Below are positions 1-9,279 of a stretch of DNA of 64,000 nt, one piece after another. The DNA comes from CBDEGK01 sp965237855 (GTDB taxonomy: Bacteria > Pseudomonadota > Gammaproteobacteria > Pseudomonadales > Halieaceae): assembly GCA_965237855.1 (NCBI GenBank), contig CBDEGK010000004.1, forward strand, positions 186,001 to 250,000, in the 5' to 3' direction. The first letter of the stretch is position 1. Each line of letters starts with the position of its first letter. The position numbers were made by a program, and so were the translations under genes. Under the pieces are notes generated by a model. The model searched no databases, was not told the origin of the DNA, and was given only the letters and a program-made list of their open reading frames with translations.

Positions 1-130
1 CCCACGTATCTCCGCCGATACGATCCGCCGCTTCCGCGGCCTCTTGCGGTGTGTCCACTGCATACCCCTGTGAAACCGGCAATCCATACTCAGCAAAGAG
101 CTGCTTGCCCTGATATTCATGAAGATTCAT
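1..130 (-). CDS. sucC: Succinyl-CoA ligase (ADP-forming) beta subunit, 5' end only
   Basis: Only the first 43 codons lie in the window; the rest is beyond its left edge. The reading begins MNLHEYQGKQLFAEYGLPV, the characteristic N-terminus of the SucC ATP-grasp fold, followed by SQGYAVDTPQEAAEAAD. The enzyme joins the TCA cycle to substrate-level phosphorylation by converting succinyl-CoA to succinate. It lies downstream of lpd on the same strand, 134 bases away, so it probably belongs to the sdh-suc operon. The product name is secure from the N-terminus and position; nothing can be said about catalytic residues. Confidence 0.93.
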   Translation of the reverse strand, partial: MNLHEYQGKQLFAEYGLPVSQGYAVDTPQEAAEAADRIGGDTW

Positions 131-264
131 GCTTCTCTATCCGTCAACTGTGTTTTTGTACTGAACTGGCGTGGGTTGGAACTGATCCCCGCCCCCAATA
201 TTATTATGCTGGGATGCTGAAAAAGCGGCGCCCATTTTCTATGAAAAGGCACCTTATCGCAACT

Positions 265-1701
265 CTATTTGCGGCGTCGATTGGCGATATGAATGGCGTG
301 GCCATCCACCGCCAATGCTGCCTCGTGCACCGCTTCTGAGAGGGTCGGGTGACCGAATACAATCAGTCCGATATCCTCCGCTGAAGCACCAAATTCCATC
401 GCTATCACAATCTGTTGTACCAGGTCTGCCGCGCTGGGGCCAACAATGTGGCAGCCGAGAATACGATCCGATTCTTCGTCCGCCAGTAATTTAACCATGC
501 CCTCGGTTTCATTGGCGGCCAGGGCGCGCCCACTGGCGGCAAAGGGAAACATGCCGCTCTTGTAGGCGACACCGTCAGCCTTGAGTTCCTGTTCGGTCTT
601 GCCAACCGACGCGATTTCCGGGTGTGTGTAAATAATGGAGGGAATGGTCTCGTAATTTATCTGCGCATGCTTGCCGGCAATTCGCTCGGCCACCATAACG
701 CCCTCCTCCGAACCCTTGTGCGCCAGCATTGGCCCACGCACAACATCACCCACCGCGTACACGTTCGGTGCCTCGGTGGCACAGAAATCATTCACGTAGA
801 TAAAGCCGCGCTCGTCCATGCTCACGCCGCAATCGGCCGACAGCAAGTTGTCGCTCAGGGGCCGGCGACCCACGGCGACGATGAGTTTGTCAAACACCTC
901 CTGGTGCTCTCCCTCGCTATCACTGTAAGTCACCGTAACCATACCGTCGGCTACTGTGGCGTTGGTGACCCGGGCGCCCATGCGAATGTCCAGACCTTGT
1001 TTAGAGAGGATTTTCTTGGACTCTTTGGCAATCAGAACATCCATCGCCGGCAGGAAATCCTCCAGCGCCTCCAGCATTACTACTTCTGAGCCACAGCGGT
1101 TCCATACACTGCCCAGCTCCAGGCCAATAACACCGGCCCCAATAACACCGAGTCGCCCCGGCACCGACTGAAATTCCAGCGCGCCGGTGGAATCAACGAT
1201 CAGGTCGTTATCCACAGGTGCCGGCGGAATGTCGATGGGCACGGAACCGGCAGCGATGATGACGTTTTTCGTCTCAATCACCGTTGCGCTGCCATCCGCC
1301 GCCGTCAGTTCTACTTTTGCGCCGGACAACACTTTCCCCGTTCCCGCCAGCGGGGTCACACCGTTGGCCTTGAACAGGCCGGTTATACCACCGGTCAATT
1401 GGCCGACAATCTTATCCTTACGGGCGATCATGGCCGGGACATCGAGATCCGCATCGGGGATCTCGATGCCGTGAACCTTGAGTCCATCCATGGCCTCGTG
1501 AAATTTATAGCTGCTGTCCAGCAGCGCTTTGGAGGGAATACAACCCACGTTCAGACAGGTTCCACCCAGCTTGCTCTTGCCATCCTCATCCACCCATTTT
1601 TCAATGCAGGCGGTATTCAGGCCCAACTGTGCCGCTCGAATAGCAGCCACATAGCCCGCCGGTCCGGAACCGATAACAACAACATCATATTGCTCTGACA
1701 T
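265..1701 (-). CDS. lpdA: Dihydrolipoyl dehydrogenase (E3)
   Basis: 478 residues, the usual E3 length. The N-terminal FAD-binding motif VVIGSGPAGYVAA is followed by the redox-active disulfide in GGTCLNVGCIPSKAL (residues about 46-60). A central NAD-binding motif, GVIGAGVIGLELGSVW, follows, and the C-terminal dimer domain carries the HPTLSEAVHEAAL His-Glu pair. E3 reoxidises the lipoyl group of the 2-oxoglutarate dehydrogenase complex. It lies 13 bases after sucB in the same operon, so it most likely serves that complex, although E3 is often shared with pyruvate dehydrogenase. No defects are visible. Confidence 0.97.
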   Translation of the reverse strand: MSEQYDVVVIGSGPAGYVAAIRAAQLGLNTACIEKWVDEDGKSKLGGTCLNVGCIPSKALLDSSYKFHEAMDGLKVHGIEIPDADLDVPAMIARKDKIVGQLTGGITGLFKANGVTPLAGTGKVLSGAKVELTAADGSATVIETKNVIIAAGSVPIDIPPAPVDNDLIVDSTGALEFQSVPGRLGVIGAGVIGLELGSVWNRCGSEVVMLEALEDFLPAMDVLIAKESKKILSKQGLDIRMGARVTNATVADGMVTVTYSDSEGEHQEVFDKLIVAVGRRPLSDNLLSADCGVSMDERGFIYVNDFCATEAPNVYAVGDVVRGPMLAHKGSEEGVMVAERIAGKHAQINYETIPSIIYTHPEIASVGKTEQELKADGVAYKSGMFPFAASGRALAANETEGMVKLLADEESDRILGCHIVGPSAADLVQQIVIAMEFGASAEDIGLIVFGHPTLSEAVHEAALAVDGHAIHIANRRRK

Positions 1702-1714
1702 GTTTCTCTCTCAA

Positions 1715-2968
1715 TTAAAGTTGCAGCAGGATACGGGCGGGATCTTCAATCAGATCCTTGACTGCAACCAGGAATTGCACCGCGTCCTTGCCATCGATCA
1801 AGCGATGATCATAGGACAGGGCCAGGTACATCATGGGAAGAATAACCACCTCGCCATTTACCGCCATGGGGCGGTCCTGAATTTTGTGCATGCCCAGAAT
1901 GCCCGCCTGCGGAGGATTGAGGATGGGGGTCGACATCAGCGAACCAAAGACGCCGCCATTGGTCAGCGTAAAAGTGCCGCCTGTCATTTCCTCGATACTG
2001 AGTTTGCCATCGCGAGCGCGCAGGCCCAGGTCGCGAATTTTCGCCTCCACATCGGCCATACTCATAAAGTCAGCATCGCGCAATATCGGCACTACCAGCC
2101 CATTGGTGGTGGACACCGCCACGCCGATATCCTGGTAACCGTGATAGACGATATCGTCACCATCCACCGAAGCATTCACCGCCGGAAAGCGCTTTAGGGC
2201 CTCGCAACTGGCTTTGACGAAAAAGCCCATAAAACCCAGGCGCGTGCCGTTGTGAGTCTTCTCAAACTGCTCTTTGTACTTGTTGCGGAGGGCCATTACT
2301 GGCGCCATATTGACCTCGTTGAACGTGGTCAGCATGGCCGTGTCCTGGGACACACTGAGTAGTCTCTCGGCAATGCGCTTGCGCATACGGGTCATGGCCA
2401 CCCGCTTTTCCACGCGTTCGCTGGAGTGCCCTTCTGGCGACGCTGATGCGGCTGCCGGCGCCGGTGCAGCTGGCGGCTGCTGTTCTGGGGCCGGTTCTGG
2501 CGCTGCCTTCTGTTCCTGCCGCAAATGTTTCAGCAAGTCGTCCTTGGTGATCCTGCCGTCCTTACCCGTGCCGGTCACTTTGGAGATATCAATATTCTCC
2601 TCTTCGGCAAGGCGTCGTGCGGCGGGACCCAGCTGCTGATCGGTCTCAGCTGGCTCTGGTTCTGTTTGTGGCTGAGGCTCCGGCTTCGGGGCACTCGTTG
2701 CCGCCGCAGCAGGGCTCGCAGCAGCGGCCGCTCCCTCCTCAATCGTTGCGATCAACTCTTCGCTGAGAATGGTGTCGCCGACGTTCTTGACGATAGCCGT
2801 GAGCACACCGTCAACCGGTGAAACCACTTCCATTACCACCTTGTCAGTTTCAATCTCGACCAGTAGCTCGTCCCGGCTCACGGCATCTCCCGCGACCTTG
2901 TGCCACTCGGCGATTTCTCCATCTGCAATCGACTCCGGAAAAGCCGGCGCCTTAATTTCGATAGCCAT
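1715..2968 (-). CDS. sucB: 2-oxoglutarate dehydrogenase E2, dihydrolipoyl succinyltransferase
   Basis: 417 residues in three parts. The N-terminal lipoyl domain has the modified lysine in EIETDKVVMEV (about residue 43). A small E1/E3-binding domain starting at GPAARRLAEEENIDISKV (about 115-150) is flanked by two Ala/Pro/Glu/Gln-rich flexible linkers. The C-terminal catalytic domain ends in SYDHRLIDGKDAVQF, holding the active-site His and Asp. The protein forms the core of the complex that makes succinyl-CoA. It sits 7 bases after sucA and 13 bases before lpd, in the standard sucA-sucB-lpd order. Confidence 0.97.
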   Translation of the reverse strand: MAIEIKAPAFPESIADGEIAEWHKVAGDAVSRDELLVEIETDKVVMEVVSPVDGVLTAIVKNVGDTILSEELIATIEEGAAAAASPAAAATSAPKPEPQPQTEPEPAETDQQLGPAARRLAEEENIDISKVTGTGKDGRITKDDLLKHLRQEQKAAPEPAPEQQPPAAPAPAAASASPEGHSSERVEKRVAMTRMRKRIAERLLSVSQDTAMLTTFNEVNMAPVMALRNKYKEQFEKTHNGTRLGFMGFFVKASCEALKRFPAVNASVDGDDIVYHGYQDIGVAVSTTNGLVVPILRDADFMSMADVEAKIRDLGLRARDGKLSIEEMTGGTFTLTNGGVFGSLMSTPILNPPQAGILGMHKIQDRPMAVNGEVVILPMMYLALSYDHRLIDGKDAVQFLVAVKDLIEDPARILLQL

Positions 2969-2975
2969 GATGTTC

Positions 2976-5813
2976 TTACTCCGTCGTCAGGGCCTGGTTG
3001 ATGAATTGCTGTTGTTGTTTCAAGTGCAGGGCCATGTACCCTGCCGCTGGAGCCGCGGAAGCTTCTCTGCCCACGAAACTCAGGTATATATCTTCGCCGT
3101 GACGGTGAATGACCCGACGCATATGGTGCTGGCTTGAATACCAGGCGCCCTGGTTCATGGGTTCTTCCTGACACCAGACTGCATCGGTCACATTTGGATA
3201 ATTATGCAAGATGTTGGACAGCTCCTGCTCCGGAAACGGGTACAGCTGCTCCAGCCGTATGATGGCGATGTGTTCGATTTCTCGCTCTCGCCGGGTGTCC
3301 CTCAGATCGTAGTACACCTTGCCGGAGCAGAGTACGACACGGGTCACCTTGCTCGCGTCCAGATCATCGGTTTCGCCGATCACATTTTGAAAGGCGCCAC
3401 CGGCAAGTTCATCCAGGGTCGACACTGCCTGTTTGTGTCTCAGCAGGCTCTTCGGTGACATCACGATCAACGGCCGGCGCAGGGGTCGTATCGCCTGGCG
3501 CCGCAACATGTGATAAACCTGTGCCGGGGTGGTAGGCATGCAGACCTGTACATTGTGCTCTGCACACAGTTGCAGATAGCGTTCGAGGCGCGCCGAGGAA
3601 TGCTCGGGCCCTTGGCCTTCGTAACCATGGGGCAACAACAGCGTCAAGCCGCAGACCCGACTCCACTTGTGTTCGCCGCTGGTAATAAACTGGTCGATAA
3701 CCACCTGGGCACCATTGGCGAAATCGCCGAACTGGGCCTCCCAGATTACCAGGCCAGCGGGCGCAGTGGTGGCATATCCATACTCGAAAGCCAGTACCGC
3801 CTCTTCTGATAACAGGGAATCAAAGAGCTCAAAATCTGGCTGCTCCGGGTGAATCTTCTGCAGCGGGATATAGATGCTGCCGTCTTTCTGATTGTGTAAA
3901 ACCGCGTGTCGATGCGAAAAGGTACCGCGTCCCACATCCTGCCCCGTCAGGCGAATTGGATAGCCCTCGTGCAACAGGGTGGCGTAGGCCATGGTCTCGG
4001 CAAAGCCCCAGTTAATCTCAAGAGCGCCGGCGGCCATACTGCGCCGGTCTTCCAGGATGCGGTTCACCTGGCGCTGCAGGGGTACGCTCTCGGGTGCCTC
4101 GTTGACATGGCGGCCCAGGCGTTGCAATTCCGCCAACTGAATTGTGGTGTCGCAGGCCAGGTCCCAGTCGTGGCCCAGGTAGGGTGACCAGTCGACAAAC
4201 ATTTCTTTATTCGGCTCTGAGACCAGGCTGCTGACCAGGGGCTCATCCCGATCCATGGAATCCCTGAAGCCCGCAACCAGGAAGGCGTCTTCTTCCCTGG
4301 ATACCAGCCCTTCCGCGATCAGCTTCTGTGCATACAGATCGCGTGTGGTGGGATGGTTCTTGATCTTCTGGTACATCAGCGGTTGGGTCACCGAGGGCTC
4401 ATCCGCCTCGTTGTGTCCGCGACGGCGATAACACACCAGGTCAATGACCACATCCTTGGCGAACTCATTGCGGTAGTCCACCGTCAACTGCGCGACAAAC
4501 AACACCGCCTCGGGATCGTCGGCATTGACATGAAAGATGGGCGCCTGCACCATTTTCGCGATATCCGTGCAGTATTCGGTGGAGCGGGCATCAGCGCGCC
4601 GGCTGGTAGTAAAGCCGACCTGGTTGTTGAGCACGATATGTACGGTGCCACCGGTGCGGTAACCCCGGGTCTGGGACATCTGGAAGGTTTCCATGACAAC
4701 GCCCTGGCCGGCAAAGGCGGCATCACCGTGTACCACAATGGGAACCACCGTGTTCCCCTGGGTGTCCAGGCGTCGGTCTTGCCGGGCACGTACTGAACCC
4801 TCCACCACGGGTGACACAATCTCCAGGTGAGAGGGGTTGAAGGCCAGGGCCAGGTGACACTCACCGCCAGGGGTCATCACATTCGATGAAAAACCCTGGT
4901 GGTACTTCACATCACCAGAACTTTCATGGGTGACCTTGCCCTCGAACTCGTCAAACAGTTCGGAAGGTCTTTTGCCAAATACGTTGACCAGTACGTTGAG
5001 TCGGCCGCGGTGGGCCATACCAATCACAATTTCCTTGGCACCGTAACCACCGAAACGTTGCACCATTTCATAGAGCATGGGAATCATGGACTCACCACCC
5101 TCCAGACCGAAACGCTTGGTGCCGGGATACTTGGAGCCGAGGGATTTCTCCAGTCCCTCTGCCTTGATCGTTCGTCGCAAGAGTGTTTTACGAATATCAT
5201 CGCCAAACTCAGGAGCCGAACGCACACTCTCCAGGCGCTGCATAATCCAGTGCCGTTCTTCAGTGTCGGTAATATGCATAAATTCCGAACCGACGGTGTT
5301 GCAATAAGTACGCTCGAGGGCATCGAATATTTCACCGAGACTGGCATCGGCCTTGCCGATATGCAGACTGCCGGTCTGGAACACGGTTTCAAAATCTGCG
5401 GTGGAAAGCTCGTGGAAGTTAAGTTCCAGGTCAGGGACGAACTGGCGCTCGGCCAAGCCAAGAGGGTCAAGCTTGGCTTTCTGATGTCCGCGTTGGCGAT
5501 AGGCTGAAATAAGTTGTAGCACGCGCACCTGTTTGCGTTCGTACTCAGTGGCATGCGAATCCGCCTGCACCGTGGCTTCGGTGCGCACACGCATTTTGCT
5601 AATTTGGGCAAAGCGCTCCCGCACCGTGGAATGAGGGACATCCTGCAGTGTGCTACCACCGACTCGCGGCAAGGTGTCGAAGTAACCGCGCCACTCTTCC
5701 AGCACGGCATTCGGGTCCATCAGGTAAGCCTCGTAGAGGTCTTCGACATAAGTGGCATTGCCGCCCGAAATATGGGAGCTCCGCCACAGGAGCTCCATGC
5801 TACTCTCTTGCAT
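2976..5813 (-). CDS. sucA: 2-oxoglutarate dehydrogenase E1 (thiamine diphosphate-dependent)
   Basis: 945 residues, typical for homodimeric E1o. The N-terminal segment with HISGGNATYVEDLYEAYL is the part that contacts the E2 core. Further in are GMAHRGRLNVLVNVFGK and the ThDP region around VHGDAAFAGQGVVMET, and the pyrimidine-binding domain contains GQDVGRGTFSHRHAV. It catalyses decarboxylation of 2-oxoglutarate and transfer to the lipoyl group. It follows sdhB by 59 bases on the same strand, so the succinate dehydrogenase and oxoglutarate dehydrogenase genes are probably co-transcribed. The start MQESSMELLW is the first ATG; MELLW five codons later is an alternative. Confidence 0.97.
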   Translation of the reverse strand: MQESSMELLWRSSHISGGNATYVEDLYEAYLMDPNAVLEEWRGYFDTLPRVGGSTLQDVPHSTVRERFAQISKMRVRTEATVQADSHATEYERKQVRVLQLISAYRQRGHQKAKLDPLGLAERQFVPDLELNFHELSTADFETVFQTGSLHIGKADASLGEIFDALERTYCNTVGSEFMHITDTEERHWIMQRLESVRSAPEFGDDIRKTLLRRTIKAEGLEKSLGSKYPGTKRFGLEGGESMIPMLYEMVQRFGGYGAKEIVIGMAHRGRLNVLVNVFGKRPSELFDEFEGKVTHESSGDVKYHQGFSSNVMTPGGECHLALAFNPSHLEIVSPVVEGSVRARQDRRLDTQGNTVVPIVVHGDAAFAGQGVVMETFQMSQTRGYRTGGTVHIVLNNQVGFTTSRRADARSTEYCTDIAKMVQAPIFHVNADDPEAVLFVAQLTVDYRNEFAKDVVIDLVCYRRRGHNEADEPSVTQPLMYQKIKNHPTTRDLYAQKLIAEGLVSREEDAFLVAGFRDSMDRDEPLVSSLVSEPNKEMFVDWSPYLGHDWDLACDTTIQLAELQRLGRHVNEAPESVPLQRQVNRILEDRRSMAAGALEINWGFAETMAYATLLHEGYPIRLTGQDVGRGTFSHRHAVLHNQKDGSIYIPLQKIHPEQPDFELFDSLLSEEAVLAFEYGYATTAPAGLVIWEAQFGDFANGAQVVIDQFITSGEHKWSRVCGLTLLLPHGYEGQGPEHSSARLERYLQLCAEHNVQVCMPTTPAQVYHMLRRQAIRPLRRPLIVMSPKSLLRHKQAVSTLDELAGGAFQNVIGETDDLDASKVTRVVLCSGKVYYDLRDTRREREIEHIAIIRLEQLYPFPEQELSNILHNYPNVTDAVWCQEEPMNQGAWYSSQHHMRRVIHRHGEDIYLSFVGREASAAPAAGYMALHLKQQQQFINQALTTE

Positions 5814-5872
5814 TTCCCGCCCGTTTTCGCTTAGCTAAAGATCGTTAGAAGTACCACCAGTGTGGCACAAAA

Positions 5873-6577
5873 TCAGGTAGCCCGCGTTAGCAGCATGTTG
5901 CGGATATGCCCGATAGCCTTGGTGGGATTGAGGCCCTTGGGGCACACCGACACACAATTCTGGATACCGTGACAGCGAAATACACTGAAAGGGTCATCCA
6001 ATTTGGCCAGGCGCGCCTCAGTCGCCGTGTCCCTACTGTCGGCCAGGAAGCGGTAAGACTGTAATAATCCAGCGGGACCAATGAAACGATCGGGGTTCCA
6101 CCAGAAGGACGGACAGCTGCTCGAGCAGCAGGCGCATAAGATGCACTCATACAAACCATCCAGCTTGGCACGCTCTTCCGGCGTTTGCAGACGCTCAATG
6201 GCGGGTGCTGGCGTATTGTTCTGCAGGTAGGGTTCGATCTTCTCGTACTGCTCATAGAACAGGGTCATGTCCACGACCAGGTCACGCACTACCGGCAGCC
6301 CTGGCAAAGGGCGCACGATCAGCTTGTTGTTCTTGACCGTCGCCGACAGCGGCGTGACACAGGCCAGGCCATTCTTGCCATTCATGTTGAGGCCATCTGA
6401 ACCACATACGCCCTCGCGACAGGAGCGACGAAAGGTGACCGTAGGATCCTGGGCCTTGATCAGCTCCAGTACATCCAGCACCATCAGGTCCTTGCCGCCG
6501 GTATCGACTTCCAGGTCCTGCATAAAGGGTTCGCTGTCCGTCTCCGGGTTGTAGCGATAAATACTTACTTGCAACAT
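5873..6577 (-). CDS. sdhB: Succinate dehydrogenase iron-sulfur subunit
   Basis: 234 residues. The N-terminal ferredoxin-like domain has the [2Fe-2S] ligands in RSCREGVCGSDGLNMNG. The C-terminal domain has CILCACCSSSCPSFWW and CHGIQNCVSVCPKGLNP for the [4Fe-4S] and [3Fe-4S] centres. It passes electrons from the FAD of SdhA to quinone in the membrane anchor. It lies 14 bases after sdhA, in the normal sdhCDAB order. All cluster cysteines are present. Confidence 0.98.
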   Translation of the reverse strand: MLQVSIYRYNPETDSEPFMQDLEVDTGGKDLMVLDVLELIKAQDPTVTFRRSCREGVCGSDGLNMNGKNGLACVTPLSATVKNNKLIVRPLPGLPVVRDLVVDMTLFYEQYEKIEPYLQNNTPAPAIERLQTPEERAKLDGLYECILCACCSSSCPSFWWNPDRFIGPAGLLQSYRFLADSRDTATEARLAKLDDPFSVFRCHGIQNCVSVCPKGLNPTKAIGHIRNMLLTRAT

Positions 6578-6591
6578 TTCAACAGCTCCCC

Positions 6592-8364
6592 TTAGTAGGT
6601 ACGAATCTTGGGTTGGAAGGTATCAACAGTTTTCGGTTCAAAATTCACAGCGCGCTTGCCCACGCTTTTATCGGCGGGGAAAAACAGGGAGTGACACAGC
6701 CAATTTTCATCATCGCGCTCGGTGAAATCTTCTCGGGCATGGGCGCCACGACTCTCCTTGCGCGCTTCTGCGGCGATAGCGGTTGCCTCCGCCACTTCCA
6801 ACAGGTTGTGTAATTCCAGTGCTTCCAGTCGGGCCGTGTTGTAGGCGTTGCTCTTGTCCTGCAGATGAATATTGTCAATACGCACACGCAGGTCCGCGAG
6901 TTTCTTGATGCCCTCTTGCATAAACTCGCCTTTACGGAATACACCGAAATGGTTCTGCATCACGTTCTGTAATTCTGTACGCAGTTCCGCCACACCCTCA
7001 CCGGAGCTGGACTGGTTGAGCTTATTCAGGCGGGCCATGGATTTTTCGATGTCTGAGTCGCTGGAGTCGCGCAACTCGATACCGTCGCGCAGGGCATTCT
7101 CGATAAACAGGCCCGAGGCACGGCCGAACACCACCAGGTCCAACAGTGAGTTGCCGCCAAGGCGGTTGGCACCGTGCACGGAGACACAGGCGACTTCACC
7201 ACAGGCAAACAGGCCCGGTATGATCTTGTCGTTACCATTTTCATCCACGGTCAGCGCCTGGCCGTTCACATTAGTGGGAATGCCACCCATCATGTAGTGG
7301 CAGGTCGGCACCACGGGCACAGGTTCCCTGACCGGATCGGCGTGAGCGAATGTGCGAGAAAGTTCTACGATACCCGGCAGGCGGCTTTGCAGCACCTCCT
7401 CACCGAGGTGGTCCAGTTTCAGGAGCACGTGGTCACCTTCAGGGCCACAACCGCGGCCCTCAAGAATTTCCAGCACTATCGAGCGCGCTACCACATCGCG
7501 ACCCGCCAGATCCTTGGCATTGGGCGCATAGCGCTCCATAAAGCGCTCGCCGTCCTTGTTGATCAGGTAACCGCCTTCACCGCGACAACCCTCAGTGACC
7601 AGCACCCCGGCGCCAGCAATGCCGGTGGGGTGAAACTGCCACATCTCGATATCCTGCACGGGCACGTCAGCGCGCAGCGCCATGCCGATGCCATCGCCGG
7701 TATTGATGTGCGCATTGGTGGTGGAGGCATATATACGCCCGGCACCGCCGGTGGCAAATACTGTGGCCTTCGACTTCACATACACCGTCTCGCCGGTTTC
7801 CATGCAAATGGCAATCACGCCGGTGACAGCACCATCCTGGTTTTTGACCAGGTCGACCGCGAACCACTCGTTAAAGAACACCGTATTAGCTTTCAAATTA
7901 CCCTGGTAGAGGGTGTGCAACAGGGCGTGACCGGTACGATCTGCCGCCGCACAGGTGCGCGCTGCCTGGCCACCTTCGCCGAAATTCTTGGACTGGCCAC
8001 CGAAGGGGCGCTGGTAAATTCGGCCTTCCTCAGTTCGGGAAAACGGCAAACCCATGTGCTCGAGCTCATAGACCGCCTCCGGGCCTACCGAACACATATA
8101 CTCTATCGCGTCCTGGTCGCCGATGTAGTCAGAACCCTTGACCGTATCGTACATATGCCAGCGCCAATCATCATTGGGGTCGTCACTGGCAATTGCACAG
8201 GTGATACCACCCTGGGCCGACACTGTGTGCGAGCGTGTCGGAAAAACCTTGGTGATAACCGCCGTTTTATAACCGGACTGAGCCAGCTGCAGGGCCGCGC
8301 GCATACCCGCGCCGCCACCGCCTACAATCACACCGTCAAAAGAAATAGTTCGAATTCCAGCCAT
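6592..8364 (-). CDS. sdhA: Succinate dehydrogenase flavoprotein subunit
   Basis: 590 residues, standard length. The N-terminal dinucleotide-binding motif is GVIVGGGGAGMRAALQL. The histidine that carries covalent FAD is in TRSHTVSAQGG (about residue 45). Substrate-site motifs HPTGIAGAGVLVTEGCRGEG and the C-terminal HGANRLGGNSLLDLVVFG are intact. It oxidises succinate to fumarate on the cytoplasmic face of the inner membrane. The start codon lies 4 bases past the sdhD stop, indicating close translational linkage. Confidence 0.98.
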   Translation of the reverse strand: MAGIRTISFDGVIVGGGGAGMRAALQLAQSGYKTAVITKVFPTRSHTVSAQGGITCAIASDDPNDDWRWHMYDTVKGSDYIGDQDAIEYMCSVGPEAVYELEHMGLPFSRTEEGRIYQRPFGGQSKNFGEGGQAARTCAAADRTGHALLHTLYQGNLKANTVFFNEWFAVDLVKNQDGAVTGVIAICMETGETVYVKSKATVFATGGAGRIYASTTNAHINTGDGIGMALRADVPVQDIEMWQFHPTGIAGAGVLVTEGCRGEGGYLINKDGERFMERYAPNAKDLAGRDVVARSIVLEILEGRGCGPEGDHVLLKLDHLGEEVLQSRLPGIVELSRTFAHADPVREPVPVVPTCHYMMGGIPTNVNGQALTVDENGNDKIIPGLFACGEVACVSVHGANRLGGNSLLDLVVFGRASGLFIENALRDGIELRDSSDSDIEKSMARLNKLNQSSSGEGVAELRTELQNVMQNHFGVFRKGEFMQEGIKKLADLRVRIDNIHLQDKSNAYNTARLEALELHNLLEVAEATAIAAEARKESRGAHAREDFTERDDENWLCHSLFFPADKSVGKRAVNFEPKTVDTFQPKIRTY

Positions 8365-8367
8365 GAT

Positions 8368-8736
8368 TCAACTTCCCCAGATAATGTTGATGCCCCACAC
8401 CACGTAGGTGAACAGGGTGGCAATACAGATAAGGACCAGCGCCCCACGCAGCTCGTTGGCGCGGCTGCCCATGGTGCGGGTAGTCACATAATCAGTCAGC
8501 GTACTCCAGAGGCCTACCCAGGCATGTGCCGCCAGCGACAGTAGTGCCGCAACACTGAATATGCGCACCCAGGTCGCCGCAAAGACGGCTTTCCACTCGC
8601 TGTAGCTAATATCCGGGTTGCCCAGGATCAGTACGCCCAGAAAAATGAAATAGGCCAACAGGATAACCCCGCCAACCCGCTGTACCACCCAATCAGAGAG
8701 ACCTGAACGGCCAAAATTGGTGACTGCAGTTACCAT
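8368..8736 (-). CDS. sdhD: Succinate dehydrogenase membrane anchor subunit
   Basis: 122 residues with three predicted membrane helices. The chosen start MVTAVTNFGRSGLSDWVVQR fits the family; longer readings would run into sdhC. The haem/quinone region is recognisable in LAAHAWVGLWSTLTDYV. The ATG lies inside the end of sdhC, a 7-base overlap that implies coupled translation. It anchors SdhAB and contributes to the quinone site. Confidence 0.93.
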   Translation of the reverse strand: MVTAVTNFGRSGLSDWVVQRVGGVILLAYFIFLGVLILGNPDISYSEWKAVFAATWVRIFSVAALLSLAAHAWVGLWSTLTDYVTTRTMGSRANELRGALVLICIATLFTYVVWGINIIWGS

Positions 8737-9104
8737 ATCCAAATCCCCGCCATAATAATAAGTACTATTGCTACTGCGACAGTAATTTTCGCGCCGAGAA
8801 TACCGCCTTCCAGAGATTCGCCATAACCCGCGTCTGCGACCAGGTGCTTGATGCCAGCGGCCACGTGGTAGGCCAGCAGACTCAGTGTGCCCCACACCAA
8901 AAACTTGACCAGCGGGCTCGCCAAGGTTTGTTTGAGTTCATTGAAACTTGCTTCACTGGCCAGGCTGGCGTCGAGTAGGTATAGAAAGATGGCCATGCCG
9001 ATAAACAGGCCAATACCGGACACGCGGGTCAGGATGGAAACTATCGCTGGCAAAGGGAAGTGGATAGTTCCGATATCGAGATTTACAGGTCGATTGTCTT
9101 TCAC
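8730..9104 (-). CDS. sdhC: Succinate dehydrogenase cytochrome b556 subunit
   Basis: 124 residues if the GTG start giving VKDNRPVNLDIGTIHFPLPA is used; this matches SdhC length and N-terminal sequence, and upstream readings are not SdhC-like. Three membrane helices follow, with the haem-ligand histidine region in LLAYHVAAGIKHLVAD. It is the first gene of the sdh-suc operon and is divergent from gltA across about 175 bases, so the promoters of both units must share that gap. The GTG start and weak ribosome site are the only uncertainties. Confidence 0.92.
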   Translation of the reverse strand: MKDNRPVNLDIGTIHFPLPAIVSILTRVSGIGLFIGMAIFLYLLDASLASEASFNELKQTLASPLVKFLVWGTLSLLAYHVAAGIKHLVADAGYGESLEGGILGAKITVAVAIVLIIMAGIWIW

Positions 9105-9217
9105 AGTAGTAACACCACTAGAGGTATGAAAAAGATGAGGCCAAGGGCGCCTGCCGACTGCGGCTGCAGCCCCTTGAGACCGGCCGAAATTATAGGCAGT
9201 TCGCGGGCTAAATACAA

Positions 9218-9245
9218 TTGACAAAGGCGGCTGAAACTCTATAGT
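9218..9245 (+). promoter_or_regulatory. Likely sigma-70 promoter of gltA
   Basis: A perfect -35 hexamer TTGACA (9218-9223) is followed after 16 bases by TATAGT (9240-9245). The expected transcription start is about 9252, some 28 bases before the gltA ATG. It is the best promoter match in the sdhC-gltA divergent gap. Calling it functional is inference. Confidence 0.6.
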
Positions 9246-9279
9246 TGAGCACCCCAATGTGTACAACGCAGGACCCTCT

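Noticed and set aside
7174..8544. Long plus-strand open frame of 456 codons
   Set aside because: It runs antisense to sdhA, whose protein is unmistakable; a shadow frame of a GC-rich gene.
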